Shown here: in pieces, positions 61,587 through 64,000 of the stretch
How positions within the stretch are numbered: the stretch's first letter is position 1
Layout of the letters: each line of letters begins with the position of its first letter
NCBI RefSeq assembly: GCF_000344685.1
Contig: NW_006920412.1
Coordinates: 2,017,414-2,081,413, forward strand
Direction: 5' to 3'
Length of the DNA stretch: 64,000 nt
Origin: Gloeophyllum trabeum ATCC 11539
Taxonomy: Eukaryota > Basidiomycota > Agaricomycetes > Gloeophyllales > Gloeophyllaceae
Translations under genes and position numbers: made by a program
The notes under the pieces: generated by a model
The model's input: the letters and a program-made list of their open reading frames with translations, nothing else
What the model was told of the DNA's origin: nothing
The model's database searches: none

Positions 61587-63604
61587 ATGCTGAGGAGACA
61601 GACCGCAGTGCTGAGGGTCGTCGCGGGGAGGAGGTACTACGCGAGCGCCGTCGAGGCTGCTGTGCCGAAGAAGAAGAAGGTGTGGGACAGCGCGGAGGAG
61701 GCGGTGGGGGACGTCAAGGCGGGGGATATGATCCTCAGCGGAGGTGCGTGGTCTGAGCTTAGAGTGTTCTGTGCTGGTGCTCATGCCTGGTTCGTACCAT
61801 GTATGTAGGCTTCGGGCTGTGCGGGACGCCTGGTGAGCGTGTACTTTACTTTGTCTCTGCGTGTGTGGTGCATTAGGGAGGGTGCTGATGCTCGGGGGGT
61901 GTAGATACCCTCATCGGGGCGCTGGCGAAGAGGCCCGAGGTGAAGATGTTGACGGCCGTGTCTAACAACGCCGGGTCGGGCGAGCTGGGTCTCGGTATGC
62001 GTCTCGTACCAGCAGCTACACGAAATGTGGTTAACTAACAGGGACCCAGGCAAGCTCCTGCAGTCCGGGCAAATAGACAAGATGATCGCGTCCTACATCG
62101 GCGGGTGCGCCCCCACCCCTTCCTCCCCGTAACCCACAACAGCAACTGACACGCTCTGACATAGAAACAAAGTCTTCGAATCCATGTACCTCAAAGGCCA
62201 GATCTCGCTGGAGCTCGTCCCGCAGGGCACGCTCGCGGAGCGCATGCGCGCCGGCGCCGCGGGCATCCCCGCGTTCTACACGCCCACGGGCGCCTCCACC
62301 GCCGTCGAGCAGGGCGCGATCCCGCAGCGCTACGCGAGCGGGGGCATGCAGGCGGGGGTGAAGGTCCCCGGGAATCGGAAGGAGAGCAGGGAGTTTGGGG
62401 GGCGGCGGTATGTGCTTGAGCCGGCGATTTATGGGGATGTCGCGCTTGTGAGGGCGTGGAAGGTGGATGAGGTGGGGAATTGTGTGTTTAGGTGGGTGGT
62501 GGGCTTGCATTGTTTGGGGAGGGACTCAATAATGGTGGGTTTGGCAGGTATACGGCGAATAATTTCAGCACGGTCATGGCGAAGAACGCGAGGCTCACGA
62601 TCGTCGAGGTACGCTAAGCAGACATTTGATGCGCTCATGTCTGTAACGATGCGCCTCAGGCCGAGAACATCGTCCCCGTGGGCTCGCTCTCCCCGAACGC
62701 CATCCACCTGCCGGGCATCTACGTCGACCGCATCGTCCCCGCGACGACGCCAAAGCAGATCGAGATCGAGACCGTCGCGGTGGACACGACGCAGCCGTCC
62801 GAAACGCCGAGCAAGAAGGATCTGGCGAAGGACATGCGCCACCGCATCGCGCGGCGGGCGGCGAAGGAGCTCAGGGATGGGTTTTATGTGAATTTGGGGA
62901 TTGGCATGCCGACGCTCGTGCCGGAGCATTTGGAGCCGGGCGTGAAGGTGTGGCTGCAGAGCGAGAATGGGATTCTCGGGATGGGGCCGTACCCGACCAG
63001 GGCTCAGCTGGATGCGGATATTATTAATGCGGGCAAGGAGACCGTTACTCTCTTGCCGGGCGCGTCGGTCTTTGGTATGTGGTCCCCTCAAGTGGTTTGG
63101 TTTGTTTGCAGCTGAAGGTTGGTTTTGCCCAGATTCCAGTGAATCCTTTGGTATGATCCGTGGCGGACATATTGATGTTGCTATCCTGGGTGCAATGCAA
63201 GTATCGCAGGCTGGTGACATTGCCAACTTTATGATCCCCGGAAAGCTTGTCAAAGGTGCCCTTTGCGCGCGAATAACTTTGCGGCCTGTTTATCTGATCG
63301 CAGGCTTTATCCAGGTATCGGAGGTGCCATGGACCTAGTATCCAATCCAGACAGGACCAAGGTTATTGCTGTCCTGGAGCATTGCGCAAAAGATGGTAGC
63401 CCGAAGATCCTGAAAGAGTGCGCCTTGCCATTGACAGGAGCTCGGACTGTCAGCCTCATCATCACGGACCTCGCGGTATTTGAGGTGGACCGCAACGCGG
63501 GGGAGCTGGAGTTGATTGAGCTTGCGGACGGTGTTACCCTTGACGAGGTCAAGGCTAAGACGGGATGCGAGTTCAAGGTGAGGAGTAACCTGGGGAAGGT
63601 CTGA
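61587..63604 (+). CDS. OXCT1: Succinyl-CoA:3-ketoacid CoA transferase (SCOT), mitochondrial
   Basis: The protein starts with a presequence ([20 protein letters not shown]) and contains both halves of the CoA-transferase fold. The A part has [68 protein letters not shown] and [16 protein letters not shown]. After a linker with [10 protein letters not shown] comes the B part, with [15 protein letters not shown], the catalytic Glu in [26 protein letters not shown], and [23 protein letters not shown]. It moves CoA from succinyl-CoA to acetoacetate (ketone use), or in fungi possibly to related acids such as acetate or propionate. At least eight introns interrupt it; one exon is only 24 bases (GFGLCGTP). 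Coding GC is very high in the 5' two thirds. Confidence 0.94.
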
Positions 63605-64000
63605 TTGTAAGGATACGCACCCGCGCTCGCTACCGTATTCGGCCAGTAGATTCCTTATTCGGCTACTCGCTACTATATTCGGACTCTAAGCTATACGGCT
63701 CCTTCGGAGCCTTCGAGTTAATCCTCTTCGCATTCATTTCGTCTCTTCTCGTATTCTTCTATTTTCTGTCTCTATCTCTTCTATTCGGTACATGTAATCT
63801 CGTAGTATAAAAGCCCAGCCCATGTACCTCATACCTAAGTCTTTTTCGAACACGAATCTCTTGCTACTCATCCCTGTGAGAGACTCGAACGTTGAAGACT
63901 TTCCGTGGTGTCGCTTATCTAATCAGCGACCTCACATTTTTTTGAGTCGTTTTTTCTATTTCTATTCGTGTTTAACGCAGACGGACTGATCACCCGTTTG
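63605..64000. other. 3' flank with short repeats and a second promoter-like motif
   Basis: The composition drops sharply to pyrimidine-rich, A/T-richer DNA just after the SCOT stop. TATTCGG recurs at 63636, 63656 and 63676, exactly 20 bases apart, and again at 63782. A perfect hairpin GGCTCC-TTC-GGAGCC lies at 63697-63711, a TATAAAA at 63806-63812, and a nested stem structure at 63875-63936. No gene is complete before the window ends. Confidence 0.5.

Overview
The window reads as nuclear DNA of a filamentous basidiomycete, most likely an Agaricomycete. Genes sit close together on both strands, and almost every conserved protein is rebuilt only after removing introns of about 50-60 bases with GT...AG ends. 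The gene set (Crb2/53BP1-type checkpoint protein, SOG2, Sec66, fungal PKA, PhoD phosphatase, NNT, SCOT) also fits. There are no bacterial operons, no CRISPR array, no secondary-metabolite cluster and no clear autonomous transposon.

Layout. 0-6 kb: J-domain protein, a gene-free stretch, FRG1-like protein and RPL26 (divergent), V-ATPase subunit D. 6-7.5 kb: an intron-containing tRNA-Phe and a degenerate inverted-repeat element. 7.5-12 kb: full-length NAD(P) transhydrogenase. 12-17 kb: a nucleotide-sugar transporter and a single-pass membrane protein. 17.5-24 kb: the checkpoint protein and a PKA catalytic subunit. 24.5-30.5 kb: one very large disordered protein. 31.8-40 kb: USP7-type deubiquitinase, Sec66, mitochondrial citrate synthase. 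40-48 kb: a proline-rich protein, cytosolic Hsp70 with a readable heat-shock promoter, PP2A B56 subunit. 48-53 kb: a secreted PhoD phosphatase with 24 exons and a class II aldolase-like protein. 53-64 kb: SOG2, rabenosyn/Pep7, twinfilin, SCOT. The last block (about 57-63 kb) is much richer in GC than the rest.

The genes are mostly unrelated housekeeping and signalling genes, not one pathway. NNT, citrate synthase and SCOT act in mitochondria. Rabenosyn and twinfilin share a 115-base head-to-head promoter.

The most unusual signal is exon structure. Conserved motifs in several genes can be restored only by including ultra-short exons: 4 and 7 nt in NNT; 8, 1, 12 and 8 nt in PhoD; 12 nt in the proline-rich gene; and a stop codon alone on the last coding exon of RPL26. 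The single-nucleotide exon (position 50129) completes the Trp codon of the PhoD WDDHE motif. All exon joins were read by eye from splice signals and reading frame, so transcript data should be used to confirm them.
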